Assembly: GCA_017557535.1 (NCBI GenBank)
Contig: JAFYYM010000113.1
Span: 1-64,000 of the forward strand
Source: Bacteroidales bacterium
GTDB taxonomy: Bacteria > Bacteroidota > Bacteroidia > Bacteroidales > UBA932
DNA: 64,000 bases
Direction of reading: 5' to 3'
Of this stretch, positions 7,838 to 15,988 are shown piece by piece (within the stretch, counting starts at the first letter, position 1; each line of letters starts with the position of its first letter). Below the pieces are notes generated by a model. That model did not search any database. It was given only the letters and a program-made list of their open reading frames with translations, and was not told where the DNA came from. Made by a program: the position numbers and the translations under genes.

Positions 7838-9259
7838 TTAGTCGACTATGTTGTAGATCTTGTCAAGAACTTTGCCGTGGCGATCCATGACGATACCGAC
7901 AACCTTATCACCGAACGGCAGAGGATCAGGGACACCGATGACGCTCGTTGCCTTAGCTGCGAGATCATGAATGTCAACAACCTTCAAACCAGCGGCCTTG
8001 AGACGCTCCGCGATTTCCGGACGGCGTGGATTGACCGCTATGCCATATTCTGTCACGACCACATCCACCCCCGCTCCGGGAGTGATCAGAGTCGTCACCT
8101 TTGACACAACACAAGGTATACGGCCCCTCAACAAAGGGCACACGATAATTGAGAGTGCACTGTCCTCCGCAGTGTCAGGATGGCCTCCGACAGCGCCGCG
8201 GATGATACCATCAGAGCCTACAAGAACATTGACATTGAAGTCAACATCTACCTCAAGTGCAGAGAGAATCACTATGTCAAGCGCATGAACGGCCGAGCCG
8301 GGGTTGTCGGCGCTGGCGTACTCGACAGCTGACACTTCCTGATGGAGATGGTCAGACGCGATGGACTCAGCGGCGACCTTGTCAAACGACTGGACGTCAA
8401 TGAGGCGGCCGATGAGACCTTCCTCGTGAAGCTTGACCATGTGGGCGGTAATGCCTCCGAGTGCGAATGACGCCTTGATTCCCTTTTCCATCATGCTCTC
8501 GCGGATATACTTAACCGCAGCGAGGGAGGCTCCGCCTGTACCTGTCTGAATAGAGAAACCGTCCTCGAAATAGCCGCTGTTGATGATGACCTTCGCCGCC
8601 TGCTGGGCGAGCAATATGTCACGGGGATTCTTCGAATCACGGATAGCTCCAGAAGAAATCTTTGAGCTGTCACCCACAGAATCAACCACCACCACGGACT
8701 CCACTTCGCAAGCTGAGATGGACTTGGGAACATTCGGATAATCAACGAGATCGTCTGTCAGGACAACCACATGATCAGCGTACTTGGCGTCAGGCAGGGC
8801 ATAGCCCAGAGATCCGCAAATGGATTTGGCGTTCTCACTTCTGGGACATCCTGAGGCGTTTCCGAGGCAATCGCATGAGGATGCGCCCAAAAAAGCCACA
8901 TCAATGTGAAGCTCACCATTGGCGATGGCGCTTCCTCGCCCACCGTGGGAACGGAAGACTACAGGCTCCTTCATCAATCCATGGGAGATCTCATTGGCCA
9001 GTTCTCCACGGAGACCGGAAGTTGATATTCCAGTGATGACTCCGTTCTTGATATGGTCAATAAGAGGGGCATGAACATCCGAAAGGCTCGACGCCGCGAG
9101 TTTCAGATCCTTGAAACCCATCTCTGCCAATTTGGCCACAACCATGTTGACAACCTTGTCGCCACCACGGAAATGATGGTGGAAAGATATGGTCATACCA
9201 TCCTTAAGGCCGCTGCGGCGGATGGCTTCTTCCAAAGAGACTACTTTTGTGTTTCTCAT
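7838..9259 (-). CDS. citF: Citrate lyase alpha subunit (citrate:acetyl-ACP transferase)
   Basis: 473 residues, close to the usual length of about 500. CitF exchanges the acetyl group on the CitD cofactor for citrate. The N-terminal GMTISFHHHFRGGDKVVN and GITSGISTSG-like loops are typical; here the latter reads VITGISTSGLRG. Further marks are VAFLGASSCDCLGNASG, IIINSGYFEDGFSIQTGTGGAS-type text in pieces (DGFSIQTGTGGAS), and VVTEYGIAVNPRRPE near the C terminus, all shared with CoA-transferase-like folds. ATG at 9259 overlaps the citE stop (ATGA). It has no repeat insertion, unlike citX and citC/G. Confidence 0.95.
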   Translation of the reverse strand: MRNTKVVSLEEAIRRSGLKDGMTISFHHHFRGGDKVVNMVVAKLAEMGFKDLKLAASSLSDVHAPLIDHIKNGVITGISTSGLRGELANEISHGLMKEPVVFRSHGGRGSAIANGELHIDVAFLGASSCDCLGNASGCPRSENAKSICGSLGYALPDAKYADHVVVLTDDLVDYPNVPKSISACEVESVVVVDSVGDSSKISSGAIRDSKNPRDILLAQQAAKVIINSGYFEDGFSIQTGTGGASLAAVKYIRESMMEKGIKASFALGGITAHMVKLHEEGLIGRLIDVQSFDKVAAESIASDHLHQEVSAVEYASADNPGSAVHALDIVILSALEVDVDFNVNVLVGSDGIIRGAVGGHPDTAEDSALSIIVCPLLRGRIPCVVSKVTTLITPGAGVDVVVTEYGIAVNPRRPEIAERLKAAGLKVVDIHDLAAKATSVIGVPDPLPFGDKVVGIVMDRHGKVLDKIYNIVD

Positions 9260-10146
9260 GACAGTTCCTCCTCATTCAATATTCCTGACGCGACAGCCAA
9301 GGCGATCACCCTCTCGGCGCGGAGCACAACCGGGCGGTCAACCATCTTGCCATTGACAGCTATGACTCCAGAGCCTTTCTCGCGGGCCTCCTTGATGGCC
9401 GCTATGATTCTCAGGGCCTTGTCAATATCTTTTTGTTTCGGAGCGAACACCTCGTTGACCACCTGGATCTGACGAGGGTTAATGATAGACTTGCCGTCAA
9501 ACCCGAGATTCTTGATAAGCTCAACTTCCTTGCGGAAGGTGTCCATATCGTCAAGATTGGAATACACTGTGTCGAAACAAGCGATTCCGGCGGCTCTAGC
9601 GGCCACGACTATGGTTTCGCGGGCAAGCAGAAGCTCGGATCCCTCAGGTGTACGGGGAGTCTTCAGATTGGCGGTGTAGTCCTCGGCGCCAAGCGCGATA
9701 CCCATCATCCTCTTGGATGCTGTGGCGATCTCGTAGGCATTGACAATACCAAGAGCGCTCTCAATGGCGGCCATAATCTGTGTACGGCCGACGCAGCCAA
9801 GCTCCTCCTCCACCTTGATTATCTCGGCCTCCAACTCCCTGACCTCATCAGCGGTCTCAGTCTTTGGCATACGGATCACGTCAACACCGGCCTTGACCAC
9901 AGCCTCAACATCCTTATGGCCATAAGGAGTGTTAAGAGGGTTGATTCTGACAACCATCTCAGTGTTCCCATAATCAATGGACTTGAGGGCGTTGTAAACG
10001 AGAAGACGGGCCGCGTCCTTCTCAGCCATGGTCACAGAATCCTCAAGATCCAGCATAATGGAGTCCGGACCGTAAATATGAGCGTCCGCCATCATTCCGG
10101 GATTATTGCCCGGAACGAACATCATTGTTCTCCTTAGTCTCTCCAT
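9256..10146 (-). CDS. citE: Citrate lyase beta subunit (citryl-ACP lyase)
   Basis: 296 residues, the family's normal length. CitE cleaves citryl-ACP to oxaloacetate and acetyl-ACP. MERLRRTMMFVPGNNPGM at the start, DSIMLDLEDSV with metal-ligand acidic residues, VVRINPLNTPYG, IRMPKTETADEV, AAIESALGIVNAYEIA and GAEDYTANLKTPRTPEG are the classic CitE/HpcH blocks. The TIM-barrel active site therefore looks intact. It lies 2 bp after citD and overlaps citF by 4 bp, which indicates coupled translation of the lyase subunits. Confidence 0.95.
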   Translation of the reverse strand: MERLRRTMMFVPGNNPGMMADAHIYGPDSIMLDLEDSVTMAEKDAARLLVYNALKSIDYGNTEMVVRINPLNTPYGHKDVEAVVKAGVDVIRMPKTETADEVRELEAEIIKVEEELGCVGRTQIMAAIESALGIVNAYEIATASKRMMGIALGAEDYTANLKTPRTPEGSELLLARETIVVAARAAGIACFDTVYSNLDDMDTFRKEVELIKNLGFDGKSIINPRQIQVVNEVFAPKQKDIDKALRIIAAIKEAREKGSGVIAVNGKMVDRPVVLRAERVIALAVASGILNEEELS

Positions 10147-10148
10147 AA

Positions 10149-10421
10149 CTATTTCCAGACATCTTTGCCGGTGGCGCGTACAGCGGCGGCGGTTACACGG
10201 GCGCGGATGGTGCAGTCAAGGGCTCCCTTATCCGTGGCTTTGACATAAGCATCGGAGATACCAAGACCCTCAAGGGTCTCGGTGATGACCGACTTGATCT
10301 GACGGCCGAACTGGGCGGCCACAGAGCTTTGAAGCTCCACCTGAAGGCCTTCACCCGGTCCAATCTGGATCATGATGTCCCCGGACTCTAGAGTGCCGGC
10401 CACAGCGTTCTTTAATTCCAT
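10149..10421 (-). CDS. citD: Citrate lyase gamma subunit (acyl carrier protein)
   Basis: 90 residues. CitD carries the unusual phosphoribosyl-dephospho-CoA prosthetic group. The attachment-site motif AGTLESGDIMI is present, with Ser13 equivalent to the modified serine in E. coli CitD. SSVAAQFG and DKGALDCTIRARV are also family marks. It is the first gene of the operon and is preceded by a 100-bp AT-rich region with a long inverted repeat. ATG at 10421. Confidence 0.95.
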   Translation of the reverse strand: MELKNAVAGTLESGDIMIQIGPGEGLQVELQSSVAAQFGRQIKSVITETLEGLGISDAYVKATDKGALDCTIRARVTAAAVRATGKDVWK

Positions 10422-10442
10422 GGTTAGAGTGATATAATAAAA

Positions 10443-10500
10443 ATATATTTGCGAAATTAGGCCTTTCCCTTATATTTTCAAAGCAATTTCGCAAATATTT
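10443..10500. promoter_or_regulatory. Inverted repeat upstream of the cit operon, probable operator
   Basis: Arms at 10443-10458 and 10485-10500 (core ATTTGCGAAATT / AATTTCGCAAAT) match at 15 of 16 positions. Their centres are about 42 bp apart, near four helical turns, which suits cooperative binding or looping by a regulator. They lie 22-79 bp upstream of the citD ATG. No clean TAnnTTTG box was found here. Confidence 0.55.
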
Positions 10501-10525
10501 ATTAACAATTATAAGCACCCGGATG

Positions 10526-11575
10526 TTACTTCACCCTGAGCCTCTTGCCGATCCTCAAGACTGTCCTCTCCGAGATTCCGTTGAGCTGGCAAATCTTCTT
10601 TACCGAGGTGTGATACTTACGGGCCAAAGCACCGAGGGTGTCGCCCTGCCGGATGGTGTGGTACTGAGCGGCAGCAGCGGCTTTCCTCTCTTCCTCGGCC
10701 TTCTTGGCGGCCTCTTCCTTGTCCTTCGTGTCGCCCTCGATGATGTCGATCTCCTCTTGTTCATCTTCGGGGACATAATTACTGGAAGCGTTGAGATACT
10801 TCTTCTTGAGAGTGAAGAACCTATGCCTCAACACGCCTGAATTGAAATCTATAAGCCACTCAGGATCGAAGGCATATCCTCGATATCTGGTCTCAAAATG
10901 GAGATGAGGGCCGGAAGAACGGCCGGTGGAGCCTCCAAGGCCAATGATAGAGCCTGCGCTGACCCAGTCGTCATCGGTGACGAGGATCTTGGAGAGATGG
11001 GCATAGAATGTCTCCAGGCCGTTCTCATGGCGGAGGACCACCAAATTGCCATAGCCCTTATAATATTTCGCCAACCTGACCTTCCCATCGAATGCGGCAT
11101 ACACCGGGGTACCTGTCTGAAGAGGCAGATCCGCACCCTGATGACGACGACGGTGACGGTAACCAAACTTTGAATATACCTTTGTCTGGTTAGGACAACG
11201 ATACTGGCTGAGGGAATCTACCACCCATATTCCTATCTCATTAGGCAAGCTCTCGAGGGACTCCCGGTAGGGATCCGGATAATCATGGGTCCAATGCTCC
11301 GAGAACACCTCCTTGGCGGCGACATAGGAAGGATCCTTGATGTACTTCCACGTGTAATCCGCCATGAGAAGTATCCTGATGTGGGGATTAGCTGTCTCAA
11401 GTGTGTCAACCGCCTCGGCGGACACCTTTTCCATAGACTGAACAGGCTGGAGGGCGGGCCTCGGAATAATCAGCTCGGCTTGTTTTTTCGAGGTGATGAC
11501 AGTATCCTGGGCAGCCATTGAGATGGACACCAACGCGGCGGCCACCGACACGGCAATGTAATTAAATCTTCGCAT
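10526..11575 (-). CDS. Exported M23 peptidoglycan endopeptidase with C-terminal LysM
   Basis: 349 residues. The N-terminal segment MRRFNYIAVSVAAALV...MAA reads as a cleavable signal peptide. The M23 (LytM) domain occupies about 130-245 with the zinc ligands in HQGADL and GPHLHFE and the active-site histidine in YAHLS. A charged, alanine-rich linker (about 270-300) leads to a LysM repeat at the C terminus (YHTIRQGDTLGALARKY...), which binds peptidoglycan. It likely cleaves peptide cross-links in the periplasm. Its start overlaps the end of the phosphohexomutase gene by 14 bp, so the two are probably co-transcribed. All catalytic residues seem present. Confidence 0.9.
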   Translation of the reverse strand: MRRFNYIAVSVAAALVSISMAAQDTVITSKKQAELIIPRPALQPVQSMEKVSAEAVDTLETANPHIRILLMADYTWKYIKDPSYVAAKEVFSEHWTHDYPDPYRESLESLPNEIGIWVVDSLSQYRCPNQTKVYSKFGYRHRRRHQGADLPLQTGTPVYAAFDGKVRLAKYYKGYGNLVVLRHENGLETFYAHLSKILVTDDDWVSAGSIIGLGGSTGRSSGPHLHFETRYRGYAFDPEWLIDFNSGVLRHRFFTLKKKYLNASSNYVPEDEQEEIDIIEGDTKDKEEAAKKAEEERKAAAAAQYHTIRQGDTLGALARKYHTSVKKICQLNGISERTVLRIGKRLRVK

Positions 11576-12920
11576 CGAATCTCTCTATAAGTAAACTCTT
11601 GGTCATGGCCACCTTCTCCTCGAGAAGCTCGTCGGAAGTGGCCTCGCAAATGAACCTCAGATACGGTTCTGTGTTGGAAGGGCGGATATTGAACCACCAC
11701 TCAGGAAACTCCACCCTGTATCCGTCGAAGTCCATTGTGGCGGTTGGAGTCTCGGCGGAAGTGAAATAATCCCTCACCGCATCCATGGCTCCTGCCTTAT
11801 CCTCAATACGGAAATTAATCTCTCCCGAGTTCTTGTAACGGGCGATCTTACCGATAAGCTCACTCAAGGTCACGCCCTTTTTCTTCATGGCAGCCACCAC
11901 TCTCAAGATAAGCATTGAGGCGAGCAAGCCGCTATCGGAATAGAAGAAATCCTTGAAATAATAGTGACCAGCGAGCTCACCGCCCCATACACCATCCAAC
12001 TCGCGGAGTTTCTTGGCGGCGAAGGCGCGCCCGACTTTCCATGTCTCCATTTGACATCCCATCGGAGAGAGATACTCCCCTACCGCCTTCGAGCTGCGAA
12101 TGTCCTGAAGGACAGTGCCTTTAAGCCCCCTCTCCTCCACATAATAGTGGCCGAGAACGGCTATCATCAGGTCCGGGGATATGAACTTGCCCTCGTTATC
12201 AACGAACATGACCCTGTCGGCATCTCCGTCATAGATGACACCCACATCGGCACCCACCTCGCGGACAAGACTCTGGAGAGGCTCCACATTCTTGGGGATG
12301 AGCGGATTAGGCTCATGATTGGGGAATGTGCCGTCCATCTCGTCGAATATATATGATTGATCGTCCCCGAATATCTCCTTAGCGTACAGGCAAGCCATTC
12401 CGTTCGAGAGGTCGAACGCCAGATTGAGGTGGGAATAGTCTCCCTTGAACTGCAAGAGGAAATCCAGATAGTCCTTATGAATGTCCATCTGTATCACCTT
12501 CCCTTGCCGTTCGGCGGCTGGGGTGGGTTTCCCGGAATCAATCCATTCCTTGATCTGGCCAAGGCCCGAGTCTAAGCCAACCGGGAGAGCGTTCTCCCTG
12601 GAAACCTTCATTCCATTATACTCCCTGGGATTGTGGGATGCCGTGATCTGGACTGAAGCCTTGAATCCGTAGTTGGCGGTACCGAAATACACCATCGGCG
12701 TGGTGCTGAGGCCGATGTCGTACACATCCGCTCCAGCGTCAGTGATTCCCTTCACCAAATACTCATGAACCTCCGGAGAGGACACCCTGCAGTCCCTTCC
12801 GACCAGGACTTTGTCCGTGGAAAGAAGCTCAGGAATGAAATAGCCAACCTTGTAGGCGGTGTGTTTGTCGAAGTCAACATTGTAGACCCCGCGTATGTCG
12901 TATGCGTGGAAAGCTCCCAT
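11562..12920 (-). CDS. Phosphomannomutase / phosphoglucomutase
   Basis: 452 residues. This alpha-D-phosphohexomutase family enzyme converts hexose 6-phosphate to hexose 1-phosphate for nucleotide-sugar and surface-glycan synthesis. Four domain signatures are visible: TASHNPREYNGMK (phosphoserine loop), DGDADRVMFVDNEG (metal loop), GGELAGHYYF (sugar loop) and RPSNTEPYLRF (phosphate loop). The metal and serine residues are intact. Man versus Glc specificity cannot be told from sequence alone. It is flanked by def upstream (12 bp gap) and the LysM peptidase downstream (overlap). Confidence 0.9.
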   Translation of the reverse strand: MGAFHAYDIRGVYNVDFDKHTAYKVGYFIPELLSTDKVLVGRDCRVSSPEVHEYLVKGITDAGADVYDIGLSTTPMVYFGTANYGFKASVQITASHNPREYNGMKVSRENALPVGLDSGLGQIKEWIDSGKPTPAAERQGKVIQMDIHKDYLDFLLQFKGDYSHLNLAFDLSNGMACLYAKEIFGDDQSYIFDEMDGTFPNHEPNPLIPKNVEPLQSLVREVGADVGVIYDGDADRVMFVDNEGKFISPDLMIAVLGHYYVEERGLKGTVLQDIRSSKAVGEYLSPMGCQMETWKVGRAFAAKKLRELDGVWGGELAGHYYFKDFFYSDSGLLASMLILRVVAAMKKKGVTLSELIGKIARYKNSGEINFRIEDKAGAMDAVRDYFTSAETPTATMDFDGYRVEFPEWWFNIRPSNTEPYLRFICEATSDELLEEKVAMTKSLLIERFDAKI

Positions 12921-12932
12921 GGTTATCTGAAA

Positions 12933-13493
12933 CTATTTAATCTTGGTAATATATCTTGCCGGAACACGCCCCTTTGAGATATTGGCGAGTTTCTTTGAAA
13001 TGATTTTCTTCCTAATCGGAGGGACATGGTCCACAAAAAGATCTCCGTCAAGATGGGACATCTCGTGCTGGACCATCCTGCAGGCGAACTTGTCGAAGGT
13101 CTCAGTCTTTTTCTCGAGATTCTCATCATAATACTCGACTGTCATGCTGTCGGGCCTCGCGACATCGCAGTAGATTCCGGGGACGCTGAGGCAACCCTCG
13201 GAGTAGACAACCTTCTTGTCGCTTTCCTCCACGATCACAGGATTGATCATCACCCGGGTGAAGCCGTCGAGATAAGGATATATGTCCGTCATGTCCCTGC
13301 CGTCCACAATGAGTACCCTGACGCTCTCACCAATCTGCGGCGCTGCGAGCCCGCACCCCTCGGCCTTCGCGAGAGTCTCTTTGAGATCAGCCACAAGTCC
13401 ATCAATATATGCCTTGTCCGAGAGATCCGCCGGAGCGGCGACATCCCTCAAGACTTCTGATCCATAAAGATATATCGGTTTAATCATAATCAA
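12933..13493 (-). CDS. def: Peptide deformylase
   Basis: 186 residues, normal length. It removes the formyl group from nascent N termini. The three family motifs are GLAAPQIGES, EGCLSVPG (metal Cys) and QHEMSHLDG (HExxH metal ligands). An ATG at 13493 overlaps the ruvX stop (4 bp), the usual Bacteroidetes arrangement of ruvX followed by def. Confidence 0.95.
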   Translation of the reverse strand: MIMIKPIYLYGSEVLRDVAAPADLSDKAYIDGLVADLKETLAKAEGCGLAAPQIGESVRVLIVDGRDMTDIYPYLDGFTRVMINPVIVEESDKKVVYSEGCLSVPGIYCDVARPDSMTVEYYDENLEKKTETFDKFACRMVQHEMSHLDGDLFVDHVPPIRKKIISKKLANISKGRVPARYITKIK

Positions 13494-13912
13494 AGTTGTT
13501 TACCGTTCCTGTCCAAATAGCTCTGGAGGATGATTGCGGCGCTTATCTTGTCCACGGAGCTTTTGTCACGCCTGTCCTTTGCCTTCATGCCGCCGTCGAT
13601 CATCGCCCTGTGCGCCAGTACCGAGGTGAATCTCTCGTCTTCCAAAGTCACAGGCACCGAAGGGAAAACCTTAGCCAGATTCTTCAGGAAGACATCCACA
13701 TCGGCCGCCGCCTCTGACGGAGTGTTGTTCATGTTCATAGGATACCCCACCACGAAACGTGTCACAGACTCAGTTTCAGCATACTTTTTGAGATAATCTA
13801 TTATCTTTGCAGCTGGAACCGTGTCCAGGGGAGAGGCGAAGATTCCCAATGGGTCACTGACCGCGACCCCGACGCGTTTGCGTCCGTAATCTATGCCTAC
13901 AATCCTGTCCAT
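13490..13912 (-). CDS. ruvX: YqgF/RuvX family putative pre-16S rRNA nuclease / Holliday junction resolvase-like protein
   Basis: 140 residues, RNase H-like fold. Motif I is IDYGRKRVGVAVSDPLG and the later acidic positions are in VTLEDERFTS and DKISAAIILQSYLD. Related proteins mature the 5' end of 16S rRNA. A TATCTTTG box ends only 7 nt before the ATG, so the transcript has almost no leader. First gene of the ruvX-def-phosphomutase-M23 group. Confidence 0.92.
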   Translation of the reverse strand: MDRIVGIDYGRKRVGVAVSDPLGIFASPLDTVPAAKIIDYLKKYAETESVTRFVVGYPMNMNNTPSEAAADVDVFLKNLAKVFPSVPVTLEDERFTSVLAHRAMIDGGMKAKDRRDKSSVDKISAAIILQSYLDRNGKQL

Positions 13913-13919
13913 GAACCGA

Positions 13920-13927
13920 CAAAGATA
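13920..13927 (-). promoter_or_regulatory. Bacteroidota -7 box for ruvX
   Basis: TATCTTTG on the minus strand fits TAnnTTTG. It is 7 nt from the ruvX ATG. It also lies in the 43-bp gap to the divergent M23 gene. Confidence 0.55.
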
Positions 13928-13955
13928 ACGAAAAAGCGCTTCAAGTCAAAATATT

Positions 13956-14810
13956 ATGTCCAAAGATAAGAAAGGAAGAGCCACAAACAATTACAGGCTC
14001 ACCATGGTGGACGATGACACCCACGATCAGTTGTGGAGCCGGAAGATCACCAAGATGAACCTCATTGTGACCATCGTCACCGCCATAGTGGTGACAATGG
14101 CCTTGTTCTGGTGTCTTGTCGCCCTGACCCCAGTGAAGACATTGATTCCCGGCTATCCAAATGCCAAGACAAAGCACGAAGCGATACAGAATGCGATCCG
14201 TATCGACTCGCTGGAAAATGTGATCACAAAATGGGAATTGTACTCCGAGAATCTCAGGAGAGTGGTGGAAGGAGAGGCGCCTCTCAAAATAGACAGCATC
14301 ATGGAAGCCCGTTCAAAGGCCAGGGAGATGACTGATAAAGATTTGAAGAGTATCGCCGCCAAGGACTCTCTCCTGCGAAAGGAAGTTGCCGCAGAGGACA
14401 GATTCAACATCACCACCGGAAGTACCAGGACCCTGCCCATTGAAGGGATGCACTTCTTCACGCCCCTTAAGGGTGTCGTGTCACAAGGTTATGACAAGGC
14501 TCTCCATCCCTACATCGACATAACAGCTCCTGAGAACTCTGTCGTGATGGCGGTTCTTGACGGGACTGTCATCTCAGCTGGATGGACTGACGAGGAAGGC
14601 TATACCATCCGGCTCCAGCATGACGGAGACATCATCTCGGTCTACAAGCACAACCAGAAGCTGATGAAAAAGACCGGAGACAAGGTCACTGCCGGAACCG
14701 CTATCGCTATTGTGGGAGGCACCGGCTCGACAGCTGACGGGGACCATCTACATTTCGAGCTTTGGCATAAAGGAGAGGCGGTGGATCCCACGAAATACAT
14801 TAGTTTCTGA
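13956..14810 (+). CDS. Membrane-anchored M23 family peptidase
   Basis: 284 residues. One transmembrane segment (about 32-53, NLIVTIVTAIVVTMALFWCLV) follows a basic cytoplasmic N terminus, so the catalytic domain faces the periplasm. The M23 domain (about 170-284) has HPYIDITAP as the first ligand motif, where the common glycine is Tyr but H and D are kept, then YKHN and DHLHFELW. It is therefore probably active or a close activator-type relative. It overlaps dxr by one base (TGATG). This gene order before dxr and rseP is common in Bacteroidales. Confidence 0.88.
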   Translation: MSKDKKGRATNNYRLTMVDDDTHDQLWSRKITKMNLIVTIVTAIVVTMALFWCLVALTPVKTLIPGYPNAKTKHEAIQNAIRIDSLENVITKWELYSENLRRVVEGEAPLKIDSIMEARSKAREMTDKDLKSIAAKDSLLRKEVAAEDRFNITTGSTRTLPIEGMHFFTPLKGVVSQGYDKALHPYIDITAPENSVVMAVLDGTVISAGWTDEEGYTIRLQHDGDIISVYKHNQKLMKKTGDKVTAGTAIAIVGGTGSTADGDHLHFELWHKGEAVDPTKYISF

Positions 14811-15982
14811 TGGAGAAAAGAAGAATAGCCATACTAGGTTCCACCGGGTCGATTGGAAGGCAAACCCTGGATGTGGTCAGGGAGCACAGGGATCTGTTCG
14901 AGGTGGAGCTCATCACTTGCAACAGCAGCTTCATCACCTTGGCCGCTCAGGCGAGGGAGTTTGACGTAAACAACGCTGTCATCTGCGACGACACCAAGTA
15001 CAAGGCTCTGTCTGACGCGTTGGAAGGGACCGACACCAAAGTGTTCTGCGGGATAAAATCCGTTTGCGATCTCGTCACGTCTGACAGGATAGATATTGTC
15101 GTGGCTTCAATGGTCGGGTTCAGCGGGCTCGCTCCCACCTTGTCCGCCATCAAGGCCGGGAAAGTGATAGCCTTGGCCAACAAGGAGACCCTGGTAGCCG
15201 CCGGTTCCATCGTGACTACTCTTTCCAAGAAATACAACGCCCCGATCCTGCCCGTTGACTCTGAGCACTCGGCGATATTCCAGTGCCTTCTCGCGGCTCA
15301 AGGGAACAAAGTGAGCAAAATACATCTCACTGCCTCTGGGGGCCCTTTCCGCACCTGGGAAAAGGAACGGATAGCTAAGGCCACAAAGGACACGGCCTTG
15401 AAACATCCCAACTGGGACATGGGAGCCAAAATCACAATTGACTCTGCCACAATGATGAACAAGGGGTTCGAGGTTATCGAGGCCAGATGGTTGTTCGACA
15501 CCCCGGTTGAGAAGATCAATGTGGTGGTCCACCCCGAGTCCATCATACATTCCATGGTGGAGTTCGAGGACGGTGCCGTGATCGCCCAGATGGCGGAGCC
15601 TGACATGAGGGAGCCCATCCAGTTCGCCATAGGCTTTCCCGAGAGACTGCCTCTAGGAAACAAGAAACTTGATTTCGCCAAACTCGGAGGGCTTTCTTTC
15701 TTTGAGCCGGACCTTGAGAAGTTCCCTGCTTTGAGGCTCGCGTATGATGCGATCGGAAAAGGTGGTAATATCCCTTGCACCTTGAACGCCGCCAACGAGT
15801 CAGCGGTCGCCGCGTATCTAAGGGATGAGATTCCTTTCTATGGGATCTCTGATATCGCAGGCGAGTGCCTGGAGAGAATCCCCTTTATAGCCAATCCCAC
15901 GATAGACGACATATTCGAGACCAACAGACAGGCACGCGCTGAGGCTGACCAGTTGATTCTCGCTATGAAAAAGAAATCCTGA
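14810..15982 (+). CDS. dxr: 1-deoxy-D-xylulose 5-phosphate reductoisomerase
   Basis: 390 residues, standard length. It catalyses the NADPH-dependent committed step of the MEP isoprenoid pathway. Visible are the NADPH loop ILGSTGSIGRQTLDVV, ALANKETLVAAG, LPVDSEHSAIFQCL (metal ligands D and E), LTASGGPFRTW, and HPNWDMGAKITIDSATMMNKG. Everything needed for catalysis is present. The ATG overlaps the stop of the M23 gene, and rseP follows 6 bp later. Confidence 0.97.
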   Translation: MEKRRIAILGSTGSIGRQTLDVVREHRDLFEVELITCNSSFITLAAQAREFDVNNAVICDDTKYKALSDALEGTDTKVFCGIKSVCDLVTSDRIDIVVASMVGFSGLAPTLSAIKAGKVIALANKETLVAAGSIVTTLSKKYNAPILPVDSEHSAIFQCLLAAQGNKVSKIHLTASGGPFRTWEKERIAKATKDTALKHPNWDMGAKITIDSATMMNKGFEVIEARWLFDTPVEKINVVVHPESIIHSMVEFEDGAVIAQMAEPDMREPIQFAIGFPERLPLGNKKLDFAKLGGLSFFEPDLEKFPALRLAYDAIGKGGNIPCTLNAANESAVAAYLRDEIPFYGISDIAGECLERIPFIANPTIDDIFETNRQARAEADQLILAMKKKS

Positions 15983-15988
15983 CGCGCC

